NCBI GenBank assembly: GCA_035222895.1
Contig: JAVYIG010004972.1
Span: forward strand, 83,281 to 147,280
DNA length: 64,000 nucleotides
Direction: 5' to 3'
DNA from: Strongylocentrotus droebachiensis
Taxonomy: Eukaryota; Echinodermata; Echinoidea; Camarodonta; Strongylocentrotidae
The position numbers and the translations under genes are program-made. Positions 48,301 through 55,027 of this stretch are shown here, one piece after another; position 1 is the stretch's first letter; each line of letters begins with the position of its first letter. The notes under the pieces were generated by a model. The model did not search any database and had not been told where the DNA came from. It saw only the letters and a list, made by a program, of their open reading frames with translations.

Positions 48301-51300
48301 TAAGGAACAAGATGGTGTAATTATTTTTTTCCGAATATGCAAATTTTTGTTGTTAGCCTAATTAATTATGCAAAATGCGCTAATTTTATGCATTTTACAG
48401 AAAACGTGTCAAACTCCACTTTTTGAATGTTGAAACTCATTATTCGTATGAAACTTCTTTTCTAACACAAAAAAGTTATTTTAATGTAATTAATAATGAT
48501 AATTTATGCAAAATTTGATGCGATTTTTATATATTTTTTTTTTTTTGATGACATGCGCATACTAATTGTTATGTAACGCCTTACAGGTATATCCGATTTC
48601 GACGAAAATGGTATCAAAATGTGCGTAAGACTTGAGGGCAAAAAGTCATGAAACGCCAGTTCAAAATTCCAAGCGGTTGCGGCGCAATCTCCGAAAATGT
48701 CAAGGGGGGGGGCCTCCCAGGCCCCCCCCCCCCCCCCCCCCCAGTACAGTAAGGGTTAAATAATCTGGAGTTCTGGGCCCTGTCTTTTAAAGAAGTGATT
48801 GATCCGAATCAATCAAAGTTTGCAGTCCCCTAAGTACATAATTATTAATCGCAACTGGTCATAGAATTGTAGTTCTGGAATAAGTCACTGAAAGCAATTA
48901 TGAATCATTTATCACATTTAGGGCTGGGATGTTTAGATCAGTAAACTATTGACAAACTTGCTCTAAATTCACATGTTACATTTATAAAGCTAGGAGACCC
49001 TGTGTTTTGCATGTTACAGGACGTTTAGTTTGACTCTCATTTTTTAATTGTTCCTCCCCCTCACTTACTCAAACATTTTCTAAGAAACATGTTCGGCAGA
49101 TGTTATTTATATGTATTGTGAAATTTTGGCGCGAGTTTCATATGAGAAATTGAGAATTTATTTTATGTTATTGTCAGGACTTGAGATTTTACTATAGTTA
49201 AAATGTTGTTGGTGAAAGGAAAAGAGGACCGACAGATGGGAAGGCATAGGCTCTCATCGACTATGATGGCTGTGGTGATGAGCTTCATGCTTCTGTATGC
49301 TGTAATCATTGCAGAATAATCATTAAAAATGCATCCTTTTGCCTGCTAATATCATCAAATTCAGCTTTTAAGATCTTGCCTATAACAGAGTGGATTGGCT
49401 TTCAAGCAGCCTTCCCACATGACTGATCTGGACAGAAGTAGGCAACCACAGGAACAAACAATCCTATTCATTACATCTACAACAACCAAACTTGGTGTTG
49501 GGGTTCAACGTTTAAAAACAATGCCAGACAAGCTAAATAAATAGATACTAAACATTAAATCTACCGGAGTGATTTAGTAGAAAGCGCTGCTCTCCAGCAA
49601 AGCAATTTAAGTTCAGTCTTCAGTTACTCAACTTACTATTTCTTTCATTTCCCCAATTTTATTTTGTTACGTGAAATGTAGCCAATAATGGTGCCGGTAA
49701 TCCAGACATGCTTCGCCAGTGGGCCGAGTACTACAAAAACCAAGGTACAAGCATTGAAATCCAATTATTAAGTAGATAAGATACATAGCCCCAGCTTCGG
49801 ACATCTCGCAACCACTTGGAACTTTGCTGGGATTAGCACCTCAGAAAGAAAGGGTTTGAATTGAAAAAATTAAAACTAATACATGATGGATATATGTTTA
49901 ACTTGGTGGATATGGTTCGATTGATTGAAAACGCAACTTTTTCCATTACCTCAACAACATTTAGTAAAGCAAGGTAGTTCTAGGGCTGCAACTCGACAGT
50001 TGCTCCGACCAAGCCACGAAGTGTAGAACATTATTATATCCTAACAAAAACCTGTACCGGTGGGGAAAAAGAATCTCTGATAACTGTAACCTTTGTAATT
50101 GTACTGGAACTCTGCATCATGTTCTTAATAATTGTGAAAGAATGCTCGGCCGATATACCTGGCGCCATAACAACATACTACGCATCATGCTCAAACACAT
50201 TAAAAACACTTTAAACATATGCAGACATAGAAGAAGAATGCATCAATGGGGGCACCAAACAATACATACCCAACACAAACCAGACATCTGCCACATTGAC
50301 AGCAAAAATAAGGACATTATCATCATCAAACTCACAGTCCCCTTCGAAAAAAACATTGACACGGCACATCAACGAAAACAAGACAAATATGCAAGCCTCG
50401 CACATGACATAACGTCAACAGGGTGCAAGAGCAAACTAATCTGTATTGAAATCGGTTCACGTGGACTCATAACCCCACAAAATAAATACTGCCTAAAGGA
50501 AATCCTCAAAATCAGCAACTCAACTAGGTACCCCAAATCCAGGGACAAAATATTGAAGGCCGTTCTGTTTAGTTCTTATGTAATAATCCAAGGAAGACGT
50601 GAGCGAGCATGGCAATTTTGATCAATACCTTTAATTTATCAATCTATATACATTATTTTTTCATCATTTCCTGTTTATCAACGAACTTGTAACCATTCTG
50701 TATCAAACTGACAATATTTACTGTAATACCTCATTTATACATTATTCATGTATGGGGATCTTTCCTTCCTCATCATAATGTTACAATTTTACAATCTCCT
50801 TTTCACCTCTTCCCTTTCTCTCTATCCAGGTCAGGTGCTCCTTGCTATCACATATATTAACCTGCCGCCTAACCCACTGGGTTGACGGGCCTTGTTTTTG
50901 TGTGGACATGATCTCTAATAAAGACTTGATTTACCACCTACCAAATGCAACTTTTTTCCATAACCTCAACAACATTTAGTAAAGCAAAGAAGTTCTAGGG
51001 CTGCAGCTCGACAGTTGCTCCGACCAAGCCACAAAGTGTAGAACATCATTTGTAACAGGTGTATGTTTTTCTTGTCTCTCCTTGATGCGTGTGTGTGTGT
51101 TTGATGGGTACAGCTGCTGGCCAGGCAGGTGGACAACCCCAGGACTACTCCCAGCAATGGATGGAATACTTCCAGCAGCAAGCTCTGTATTTTAACCAAC
51201 CAAACCAGGGGCAGACACCCGCACAGGTAAGTACTTCCTAAATTCACACCACACCACATCACACATCCTTCACAACATGTGACCGAACATGATATCCTTA

Positions 51301-53159
51301 CTGGCTCTATATGCATATTTCTGTATGGTACAACTTCATAATGAACATATTTTTCTAAAGACATTTCTAAAGACATACCTTGTGCATAGAATGTAATTAT
51401 TGATCTAATTGATTTAAATTTATTTCATTGTCGAGGGATTTGTATATTGTAGCTATATAATGAACTGAAGCTTTTTCATGTTACATGAGCTTGGCTTCTT
51501 GTAAGCTTGGCTTGCTCAGGGTTATCTAGCTAGTCCATAGTATATTTCTAAAATCATTTTAGTTATTATTATTATTTTTTTTTTTTTTTTGGGGGGGGGG
51601 GGGGGTAAGAAGGGTCTAGAAGATTGAAGGACTACTGTTCTATATAGCAAGTTATGAATGAATTTCCAAGTTTTGTATTTGTCACAATAGATGGTAACGA
51701 TAGCCAGGACCCATGCTGTCATCATCAAAACAACTTTTGACGAGAGGTTTCACAGCATTAAATTTGATGTCTTCCTGTAAATGCTAGGGGCAGGGGGTCA
51801 TGTTTGAATAGATGGTCGTCATATATGTGGTTATTATAATACTTTGATTGTACTTTTTTTTCTAAACAAATTGAAATTTCATTAGTTTGTAATAAGTAAT
51901 ACAGCTCAGTTTTATCAAGATGAACGTGAAATACTTGGCCCAAAACTAAGCAAAGTACCTAAACTTAAAACTAAGTAAAATACCAATTTTTCTGAGACAA
52001 ATATTGAATACGGGCCCCCAATTATGATATTTATCATGATGATAGGTTTAAATGAATTAATTTGTATACACGGTATGTGTCCCTTTGCCTGTGGAATGTA
52101 CAAAAAGAAAATTGCTGGAAAGGATTATGTGAGAGGCCGAGTGATTATGAAAGAGAAAAGATTGAACAGTGTTTTTTTTGGATACTTTTTGATGAGTGGT
52201 ATAATGTGTGTGTGAATGTGTTTTATCTAATTTTGGAATGCTAGAAGCAAAGTTTCGTCATTATTCAATATGCATCGACTGGAATCTTTCTTTTTTTTGT
52301 AAGGAAGAATTATATAATATTGAGTAGTGCCCCAAGGGGGAGAAAAACATAAAGTACTGCCTTTTATAAAACAACGTTATCCGCGACTTCATCACAAATC
52401 CACTGATTAAATTTCCCATTTGAGATACGCATAGATGTAGTGATGTCATATTTCAGACAGTCAGAACTTATTGTTGGTCAGATTTGTTTCAAACTTATGC
52501 CATTCTGTTTCTCTTATTTTTCTGCTTTCGTACAAATGAACTTATTTCAAGTTTTAAATACTTCAAGTTTTAAATACTTCAGTTTCTATATTACTATCAC
52601 TTTCTCAATCACCATTACCATTACAATAGCTGTAGGAATTTAACCGTCAAAGTTTCAATTAGACTTGCCTTTTATATCAGACCCAAACTGTTTTTCCCTG
52701 TTCTATTCCTATTCTCTAGTTCTCTTATTATGCTCTAGTGCTCATTTTTTCCCCAGCTTAATTATAACGATTAGGGATCTTGAAAATGTTTGACTTATCA
52801 TTTTTGAAGGTCATTTTCTAGTTTTTTGTCAACATTGAACCAATAAATTACTGCATGGCTATTTGCGATTATACTTCACTCTTTCAGATGTTTTTTTTTT
52901 TTTTTTTAAGACATCAATATTATAGACATTTCTGTCATAATTATTGGAATTTTTCTTAATAAATGTTTCTTTCTGAGATGCTTCCCCCATAATCAACATT
53001 TGCATTAATATCGTGTTTTACCACTCATTGATTTGCCCTCATATGCAATTGAAATATAATCTTTTGATATGATCATAGTGCTCCTTTGTCGTGTATATTG
53101 CAATTTGCTCACTTATTGTATGCAAGAAATTTGGCAAATTTCTTTTTCAGGCTAATTAG
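24280..53159 (+). CDS. FUBP: FUBP/KHSRP-family four-KH-domain nucleic-acid-binding protein (whole spliced CDS, 691 aa)
   Basis: The spliced CDS joins 24280-24369, 29306-29501, 30034-30088, one of 34241-34296 or 34355-34410, 34935-35006, 38470-38527, 39787-40030, 40644-40706, 41667-41699, 42460-42565, 43216-43316, 44148-44394, 44867-45021, 45793-45914, 46397-46481, 47309-47516, 49682-49744, 51114-51226 and 53151-53159. Every junction is GT-AG and all phases agree; the total is 2,076 nt. Residues 19-35 form the N-box helix and 69-74 read KRPLED. KH GxxG loops are GRQG (135-138), GKGG (214-217), GRGG (303-306) and GRGG (439-442). A Gly/Arg linker follows KH3, and Tyr motifs lie at about 582-596, 644-648 and 667-671. 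Vertebrate FUBP1-3 bind single-stranded FUSE DNA and AU-rich RNA in the nucleus and cytoplasm and control transcription, splicing and mRNA decay. The length is close to KHSRP/FUBP2 (about 711) and FUBP1 (about 644). It is probably the single invertebrate orthologue of FUBP1/2/3, so no paralogue number is assigned. Confidence 0.95.
25132..25902. mobile_element. Inverted-repeat DNA element, copy 1
   Basis: The termini are a perfect 14-bp inverted repeat: GTAAAGTACCCGGT at the left and its complement at 25889-25902, followed inward by related CGGTTTTCGGCC / GGCCGAAAACCGG. The interior is not coding; short ORFs in it break in the sister copy. The sequence runs in parallel with 26100-26770 and 28712-28812, so this copy shows what the uninterrupted element looks like. 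No clear target duplication is visible. Confidence 0.75.
26775..28711. mobile_element. Nested 1.9-kb element with an 8-bp target duplication
   Basis: Flanking 8-bp copies TGTGATAT lie at 26767-26774 and 28712-28719, and the sister element at 25.8 kb has an uninterrupted site. The ends are short imperfect inverted repeats, CAACCAAAAAA against CAACGAAAAAA. Inside are an inverted repeat (about 27345-27515 against 27775-27945) and a near-perfect 238-bp tandem duplication. No transposase is visible. An 8-bp target duplication fits hAT-type integration, but the termini are not the usual hAT ones. Confidence 0.65.
27897..28370. repeat. 238-bp tandem duplication inside the nested element
   Basis: The segment starting at 27901 with AATGGGATTGCATTGTCC recurs at 28139 with an offset of 238 bp. 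The two copies look nearly identical through the ACTACTGTGTATT that ends each copy. Near-identity suggests a recent event or an assembly duplicate. Confidence 0.85.
29306..29501 (+). CDS. FUBP: FUBP exon 2: second half of N-box and KRPLED motif
   Basis: The exon encodes residues 31-95 plus one base: [10 protein letters not shown], a Gly/Ser-rich spacer, then KRPLED at 69-74 with downstream acidic and polar residues. Vertebrate FUBPs have KRPLEDGD at the same point, thought to act in nuclear localisation. The acceptor is AACTCAG and the donor GTAAGT. Confidence 0.93.
30034..30088 (+). CDS. FUBP: FUBP exon 3: linker between the N-box region and KH1
   Basis: This 55-nt exon encodes [18 protein letters not shown] and ends two bases into a glycine codon. 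The leading NTFG aligns with the DSFG found before KH1 in vertebrate FUBP1. The acceptor TTTACTTTTACAG is strong and the donor is GTAAGT. It leaves phase 2, which one 56-nt KH1 exon then completes. Confidence 0.88.
30300..30800. mobile_element. TTAA-flanked short inverted-repeat element (501 bp)
   Basis: TTAA occurs at 30296-30299 and 30801-30804. The element starts AGGTAATACAAAGTTTTGG and ends with the near-exact complement (CCAAAACTTTGTATTGCCT). TTAA targets are characteristic of piggyBac-type insertion. No transposase is present, so it would be non-autonomous. Confidence 0.8.
31187..31306. mobile_element. 120-bp TA-flanked MITE
   Basis: The element is bounded by TA at 31185-31186 and 31307-31308. 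Its inverted termini begin CAGTATTGCTTGGAATAAAG and match the other end with one mismatch over at least 20 bp. The TA target and CAGT terminus fit a Tc1/mariner-type non-autonomous element. Confidence 0.85.
31562..32055. mobile_element. TTAA-flanked short element (494 bp), full copy of a dispersed family
   Basis: TTAA lies at 31558-31561 and 32056-32059. The termini AGGTGGTGCGTCCCTTTTG and the complement of CAAAAGGGATTCACTACCT form an imperfect inverted repeat. The right portion (about 31925-32055) recurs at about 45050-45177, and the terminal part recurs inverted at about 15262-15345. The long reading frame at 31578-31979 lies wholly inside and is not treated as a gene. Confidence 0.8.
32998..33285. 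repeat. CT/TTTCTC microsatellite in FUBP intron 3
   Basis: About 280 bp of mixed CTCTCT and CTTTCT units on the plus strand. Both strands give long spurious reading frames (Ser/Leu-rich or Arg/Glu-rich). It forms an intronic polypyrimidine tract about 950 bp upstream of the alternative KH1 exons. Confidence 0.95.
34241..34296 (+). CDS. FUBP: FUBP exon 4a: alternative start of KH1 (version A)
   Basis: This 56-nt exon completes a Gly codon and encodes [19 protein letters not shown], where VPDKVVGL is the first beta strand and helix start of KH1 (vertebrate VPDGMVGF). The acceptor is GTGTTTTTCAG and the donor GTAAGT. It enters in phase 2 and leaves in phase 1, exactly like exon 4b, so it substitutes for 4b rather than adding to it. 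Confidence 0.88.
34355..34410 (+). CDS. FUBP: FUBP exon 4b: alternative start of KH1 (version B)
   Basis: Also 56 nt, with the same phases as exon 4a. It encodes [19 protein letters not shown]; the TEE..VP.KMVG pattern is closer to the vertebrate TEEYKVPDGMVGF. The acceptor has a long T-rich tract (TTTTTTGTTTTCAG) and the donor is GTGAGT. Only 58 bp separate it from exon 4a. Inclusion of both exons, or of neither, would shift the frame. Confidence 0.88.
34935..35006 (+). CDS. FUBP: FUBP exon 5: KH1 core with GRQG loop
   Basis: The 72-nt exon encodes [24 protein letters not shown]. It supplies the GxxG nucleic-acid-binding loop of KH1, here G135-R136-Q137-G138 where vertebrate FUBPs have GRGG. 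The GxxG pattern is intact. The acceptor is TTCCTTTAG and the donor GTGAGT. Confidence 0.93.
35905..36640. mobile_element. Foldback element with GGCGCAC-containing termini
   Basis: Both ends carry copies of ATAAGGCGCACC or its complement (about 35921, 35952 and 36590). The interior contains an inverted repeat: about 36313-36420 against 36455-36532, including AGAGCCGATCTGA and GGTCTAACTTAGTTCA. No protein is encoded. The termini resemble pogo/Tigger-like short elements, which is a resemblance from memory only. Confidence 0.6.
36640..38412 (+). pseudogene. Degraded non-LTR retrotransposon (reverse transcriptase, Jockey/CR1-like)
   Basis: Translation across frames gives [52 protein letters not shown] and [15 protein letters not shown], the ordered motifs of a non-LTR reverse transcriptase with the YxDD-box variant FADD. 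It has frameshifts, an internal deletion between the thumb-side ISDR and GFLIYINDL (the QGSILGPLL segment is gone) and stops, so it is inactive. The 3' tail ends in AATAAATGAACGGAACTGAA with GAACT repeats, typical of this group. It lies in FUBP intron 5 in sense orientation. Confidence 0.88.
37889..38075. mobile_element. 187-bp TTAA-flanked MITE, inserted in the LINE 3' region
   Basis: TTAA at 37885-37888 and 38076-38079 bounds a 187-bp segment starting AGGCCCACTGCCATA and ending TATGGCAGATAAGCT. A second copy of exactly 187 bp, also between TTAA sites, is at 46578-46764. Shared internal text includes ATTGGTCCCCCATGATCCTC and AGATAACCACCTGT. Confidence 0.85.
38470..38527 (+). CDS. FUBP: FUBP exon 6: last strand of KH1
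   Basis: The 58-nt exon encodes [19 protein letters not shown], matching the beta strand and turn LTGTPESVQ of vertebrate FUBP KH1. The acceptor is TACTTTTCTTTTCAG and the donor GTAAGT after AT, completed to Met in exon 7. The upstream LINE tail ends only about 57 bp before this exon. Confidence 0.93.
38851..38947. mobile_element. 97-bp hairpin MITE in FUBP intron 6
   Basis: The two arms, starting CGTCCCTATTTTCACGAA and ending with the near complement TTCGTGAAAATAGGAACG, form an almost complete palindrome. A half copy with the same text begins at 12147. Confidence 0.8.
39051..39748. mobile_element. Inverted-repeat element abutting the exon 7 acceptor, with a nested element
   Basis: The termini CAGTCAAACCTGTCTACAG and CTAAAGCAGGTTTGACTG are inverted repeats with a few mismatches. 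Inside, about 39176-39712 has a second pair of ends (GAGGTGCCAACC and GGTTGGCAGCTC), so one element is nested in another. A run of about 20 A followed by a run of about 26 T sits at 39270-39322. The right end lies 38 bp upstream of exon 7. Confidence 0.7.
39787..40030 (+). CDS. FUBP: FUBP exon 7: KH1 C-terminal helix and KH2
   Basis: The largest KH exon, 244 nt, encodes residues 176-257. [14 protein letters not shown] closes KH1. Then [20 protein letters not shown] gives KH2 with GKGG at 214-217, and [23 protein letters not shown] follows. The match to vertebrate FUBP KH2 is very close by eye. The donor is GTAGGT. Confidence 0.97.
40140..40303. repeat. MITE-like segment in FUBP intron 7
   Basis: The left end TTTCATGAAACTTGTTATCA and the right end GTTGATAAATAGTTTAATGAAACGGG form an imperfect inverted repeat. 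Similar GTTTCA-ended elements are common in sea urchin DNA as far as I recall. A related, more diverged stretch lies at about 40495-40605. Confidence 0.55.
40644..40706 (+). CDS. FUBP: FUBP exon 8: end of KH2 and linker
   Basis: The 63-nt exon encodes [21 protein letters not shown], the last helix of KH2 (vertebrate QQAKEMVLELI) and a polar linker. Phase 0 at both ends means it could be skipped in frame. The acceptor is TATGTATAG and the donor GTAAGT. Confidence 0.92.
41667..41699 (+). CDS. FUBP: FUBP exon 9: 33-nt micro-exon before KH3
   Basis: Encodes [11 protein letters not shown] between KH2 and KH3, where vertebrate FUBPs have a short Arg/Gly-containing linker. It is flanked by CATTTGCAG and GTTAGT. 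It is phase 0 on both sides and 11 codons long, so skipping it would leave the frame intact. Confidence 0.83.
42460..42565 (+). CDS. FUBP: FUBP exon 10: KH3 core
   Basis: The 106-nt exon encodes [20 protein letters not shown] and [15 protein letters not shown]. The GRGG loop is at 303-306. Vertebrate KH3 reads VPRFAVGIVIGRNGEMIKKI, so the invertebrate loop has Gly where vertebrates have Asn. The donor is GTGAGT. Confidence 0.96.
43216..43316 (+). CDS. FUBP: FUBP exon 11: C-terminal part of KH3
   Basis: The exon encodes [20 protein letters not shown] followed by [24 protein letters not shown] matches the vertebrate TPERIAQITG, and the last helix closes KH3. The acceptor is weak in pyrimidines next to the AG (CAACTGAAG), but phase and homology fix it. 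The donor is GTAAGG. Confidence 0.94.
44148..44394 (+). CDS. FUBP: FUBP exon 12: RGG/Gly linker and start of KH4
   Basis: The 247-nt exon encodes a Gly/Arg linker with [10 protein letters not shown] and several RGG motifs, a run of about 13 glycines, then [16 protein letters not shown], the first part of KH4. Vertebrate FUBPs also have a GGRGRGRGQG linker here. RGG motifs are typical arginine-methylation and RNA-contact sites. The donor GTATAG is the least canonical in the gene. Confidence 0.93.
44867..45021 (+). CDS. FUBP: FUBP exon 13: KH4 core and C-terminal helix
   Basis: The 155-nt exon encodes [18 protein letters not shown], completing the GRGG loop at 439-442, then [20 protein letters not shown]. 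Vertebrate KH4 has FTIRGTPQQIDYARQLIEEKI at the same position. It leaves in phase 0 with a GTAAGT donor. Confidence 0.96.
45050..45177. mobile_element. 5'-truncated copy of the 494-bp TTAA family
   Basis: The sequence from about 45050 parallels 31930-32055 (ATTTGAATA, CACTGCTAACG, TCTACAGAATTTGATGTTGG, CAAAAGGGA). It ends at 45177, just before TTAA at 45178-45181. The left end is missing. Confidence 0.75.
45793..45914 (+). CDS. FUBP: FUBP exon 14: Gly-Pro segment after KH4
   Basis: The 122-nt exon encodes [20 protein letters not shown], then further Gly-Pro repeats and [12 protein letters not shown]. Vertebrate FUBPs follow KH4 with a similar Gly-Pro-rich region ([12 protein letters not shown]). 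It ends in phase 2 with a GTGAGT donor. Confidence 0.9.
46397..46481 (+). CDS. FUBP: FUBP exon 15: Gln-rich segment with NAGNAG acceptor
   Basis: The exon encodes [20 protein letters not shown] then YSQWQQPQ. The acceptor is a tandem TAGCAG, so splicing may start the exon at 46397 or 46400. That would change GSG to GG without shifting the frame. The donor is GTAAGC. Confidence 0.9.
46578..46764. mobile_element. 187-bp TTAA-flanked MITE in FUBP intron 15
   Basis: TTAA lies at 46574-46577 and 46765-46768. The termini are AGTCCCACTGTACTA and TAGTACAGACTGGCT. It is the same length as, and shares internal text with, 37889-38075. The right part recurs at about 47118-47204, and a fragment is inverted at about 58673-58730. 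Confidence 0.87.
46906..47110 (+). repeat. Direct repeat upstream of exon 16 (partner at 47907-48112)
   Basis: About 200 bp from ATTGACCATTGAAGTGCATC onward (CCTGCTTTGAATTTGCCTGTG, GATGCTAGAGCAATGACAGG) recurs about 1.0 kb downstream in intron 16. The two copies flank exon 16. Confidence 0.85.
47309..47516 (+). CDS. FUBP: FUBP exon 16: Gln/Pro stretch and first Tyr motif
   Basis: The 208-nt exon encodes [17 protein letters not shown], then [15 protein letters not shown] (about 588-602) and a Ser/Thr/Gln tail. Vertebrate FUBP1 has AAWAAYYAHYYQQQ here, part of the C-terminal transactivating Tyr-rich region. The acceptor is CTACGCAG and the donor GTAAGA. Confidence 0.94.
47907..48112 (+). repeat. 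Direct repeat downstream of exon 16
   Basis: This is the second copy of 46906-47110, with small differences such as CTACTTCGATTTCAATGG for CTACTTTGATTGCTATGG. Confidence 0.85.
48179..48755. mobile_element. piggyBac-type TTAA MITE (577 bp) in FUBP intron 16
   Basis: TTAA lies at 48175-48178 and 48756-48759. The termini CCCTTACTGTACTGGG and its complement form an inverted repeat of at least 16 bp. The TTAA-CCC...GGG-TTAA arrangement is the classic piggyBac end. Inside each end is a second GGGAGGCC inverted block with long G or C runs. There is no transposase ORF. Confidence 0.87.
49682..49744 (+). CDS. FUBP: FUBP exon 17: second Tyr motif
   Basis: The 63-nt exon encodes [30 protein letters not shown] corresponds to the vertebrate AWAEYYRQQ repeat. 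The acceptor is GAAATGTAG and the donor GTACAA, which is sub-optimal. Confidence 0.93.
49933..50031 (+). repeat. Left flanking direct repeat (99 bp) of a LINE fragment
   Basis: It matches 50947-51046 with a handful of differences: GCAACTTTTTCCATTACC, GTTCTAGGGCTGCAACTCG and GCTCCGACCAAGCCACGAAG in the left copy. The retrotransposon fragment sits exactly between the two. Confidence 0.87.
50032..50946 (+). pseudogene. 5'-truncated non-LTR retrotransposon C-terminal domain
   Basis: Translation gives [20 protein letters not shown] and [21 protein letters not shown]. The C-x2-C...H...C knuckle followed by RYTWRHN is typical of the C-terminal end of non-LTR retrotransposon polyproteins. The frame then continues through [32 protein letters not shown] and SSYVIIQGR to a stop at about 50619-50621. 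The copy lacks its RT and 5' part. A 3' UTR follows, ending in AATAAAGACTTGATTT. It lies in FUBP intron 17, in sense orientation. Confidence 0.83.
50947..51046 (+). repeat. Right flanking direct repeat (100 bp) of the LINE fragment
   Basis: This is the partner of 49933-50031. It lies only 67 bp upstream of the exon 18 acceptor region, so it is probably the original intron sequence. Confidence 0.87.
51114..51226 (+). CDS. FUBP: FUBP exon 18: third Tyr motif
   Basis: The exon encodes [30 protein letters not shown] and a Gln/Thr/Pro tail. [14 protein letters not shown] corresponds to the vertebrate DYSAAWAEYYRQQA. The acceptor is GATGGGTACAG and the donor GTAAGT. It leaves in phase 0. Confidence 0.95.
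51227..53150 (+). other. FUBP intron 18 (1.9 kb)
   Basis: AT-rich sequence with a poly-T/poly-G run near 51576-51605 and a stretch at about 52320-52360 (TGAGTAGTGCCCCAAGGGGG) that resembles 32391-32412 and, more weakly, 58797-58820. Nothing coding is visible. Confidence 0.7.
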
Positions 53160-53186
53160 CAGCTCCATTCCTATCCTCAATCAAAG
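53151..53186 (+). CDS. FUBP: FUBP exon 19: last two codons, stop, start of 3' UTR
   Basis: After the acceptor TTTCTTTTTCAG the frame reads GCT AAT TAG, so the protein ends Ala-Asn and stops at 53157-53159. A consensus donor, CAAAG|GTAAGA, follows at 53186/53187, only 27 nt after the stop. A 3' UTR intron is therefore possible. At that distance it should not trigger nonsense-mediated decay. Confidence 0.82.
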
Positions 53187-54978
53187 GTAAGATAAAATGT
53201 AAAAACTAATATTGTGAATTGATCAATTTGATGAATTGCTATTGTATGAAAACAATCCAATTGAATTTTGAATTTTCCATGAATATATGCAAGATTTTGT
53301 TGTCATTTGCAATTTTTGAATACTACATTCTTATTGACTTGAATAATGATTCATTCTATTGGGGGGGAAAATGTCTTAGAACTTTCACTATTAGCGGTTA
53401 ACTGGTTAATCGCTAGAAATTGTAGGAAATTAACCTGAAAAATTATTTAATTATTCTAAGGAAGGGGCTGCTTAGGTTTGCCGCTACATAATTGCACAAC
53501 AGTGTTTTTTGAGAATTAAGCCGAATTTGATTTGATCAGTTGTACATGAGATACAAAAATGATAATTTTACACCTCATTCACAGCTATTAACCCTTTTTT
53601 GATCACACACAAACATTTATTTCCTTTCCAAATAGTAGGCCCTTATTATCAAAGTTGAAAAAGAAAAATGCATCAAGATTTATATATATTTAAGAATTCT
53701 GTCACATTTCGTAAAACATAGATTTCTAGTGGTTAATCAGTTAACTGGTAATTTATGTATTCCTTTCCAAAATAAAGATTTAATATTGTCCTTTATATTG
53801 TTTTGATATATGATGCATTTCATATTTTTGCTACAAATTACATTCTAGATTTTGTACTAACTCATTTAAATATATATATACAACCATCCAGCGGATCATA
53901 ATTACTCGAAAATGCGAAATGTAATTAATTTTTGGGGACTTTTTATGAATATTTTATTTATTTTGTGACATAAAAATATCTGCCCACATTTCTACCAAAT
54001 GAATAATTTGATTTTTGAATATGATGTGTGCTTTGAGGATATTATTTCAAGGCAATCTTTGTTCTATTTCTTTGCGGGTAACTTCCCATTTATTGTCTTG
54101 GTATATATAATGAGTGATCATCGATGATACCTGTATAAATGCAGTATTATATCGTAGGAATGTTTCTGAAAATCTGATTTTCTTGCTTACTGAGGGGTAT
54201 TTTGTGACTTCTTCTTCCTTGATATTTGTTTTCCATATTTTCATCATTTTCAAAATATTTTAATTCTTGATGAAGTTATTCTTGAAATTTGAAAGTACAG
54301 ATCCTTCTGTCATGTGCTCTCCCTCTCTCTCTCTCTATCTCTCTCTCTTTTATCATGATTATTTCACATGTTGATGAAACTTTGACGTTAATAATGAATT
54401 GTGACAAGTTAGTGCGTGAATATTGCAAATTAGTCATTTTATACATTTTTGTTATTTACTTTGATATGTGGGAAAAGAAGTAAAGCTATTTCAATACTGC
54501 TATGACATAAAAAATCATTGAGAATTTCTTGCCTTGTTCAATGCTAGAAAACTATTTTGAGGCATTTACGTTGAAAGTGTTCCACCCCAAATGCTCTGAA
54601 TTTTATTGTATATTATAGAAGATCAAGCATGCTATATTTCACTTTGATCTTTTATGTGTAAATCATGTGGCACCAGATTTTATTCATGAAAATGAGACTA
54701 GATTAAACCTAATTAAACTTATTTGACTGATTTAATAATTGCAAATCAATGGCCCATTTATTATGTACAAATTTGTGTAATTCTGAAATATCTTTGATTA
54801 TATAGAACTTACTCTTCCTGATGCCTTCAGGGAAGAAAACAGTTGTTTTTTATGGAATGAAGACTTTTAGTGCTCCATGAATCTTGGGACCGACTCTCTT
54901 ATCTTAGTCTGCGTTTAACCAGGACTTGGTTATAATCGATCTAACCTCTAATTGGGCTGATTCATACTACCAGAATAC

Positions 54979-55027
54979 ATTGTATAGCTACCGGTATACA
55001 ATTGTCATATACCGGTAGCTATACAAT
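54979..55027. repeat. Perfect 20-bp inverted repeat with 9-nt loop
   Basis: The left arm (54979-54998) begins ATTGTATAGCTACCGG and the right arm (55008-55027) is its exact complement. If transcribed it would make a stable stem in the FUBP 3' region. Confidence 0.9.

Noticed and set aside
50142-50621. A host gene encoding a 159-residue protein
   Set aside because: The sequence matches the C-terminal part of non-LTR retrotransposons, and upstream text continues that match.
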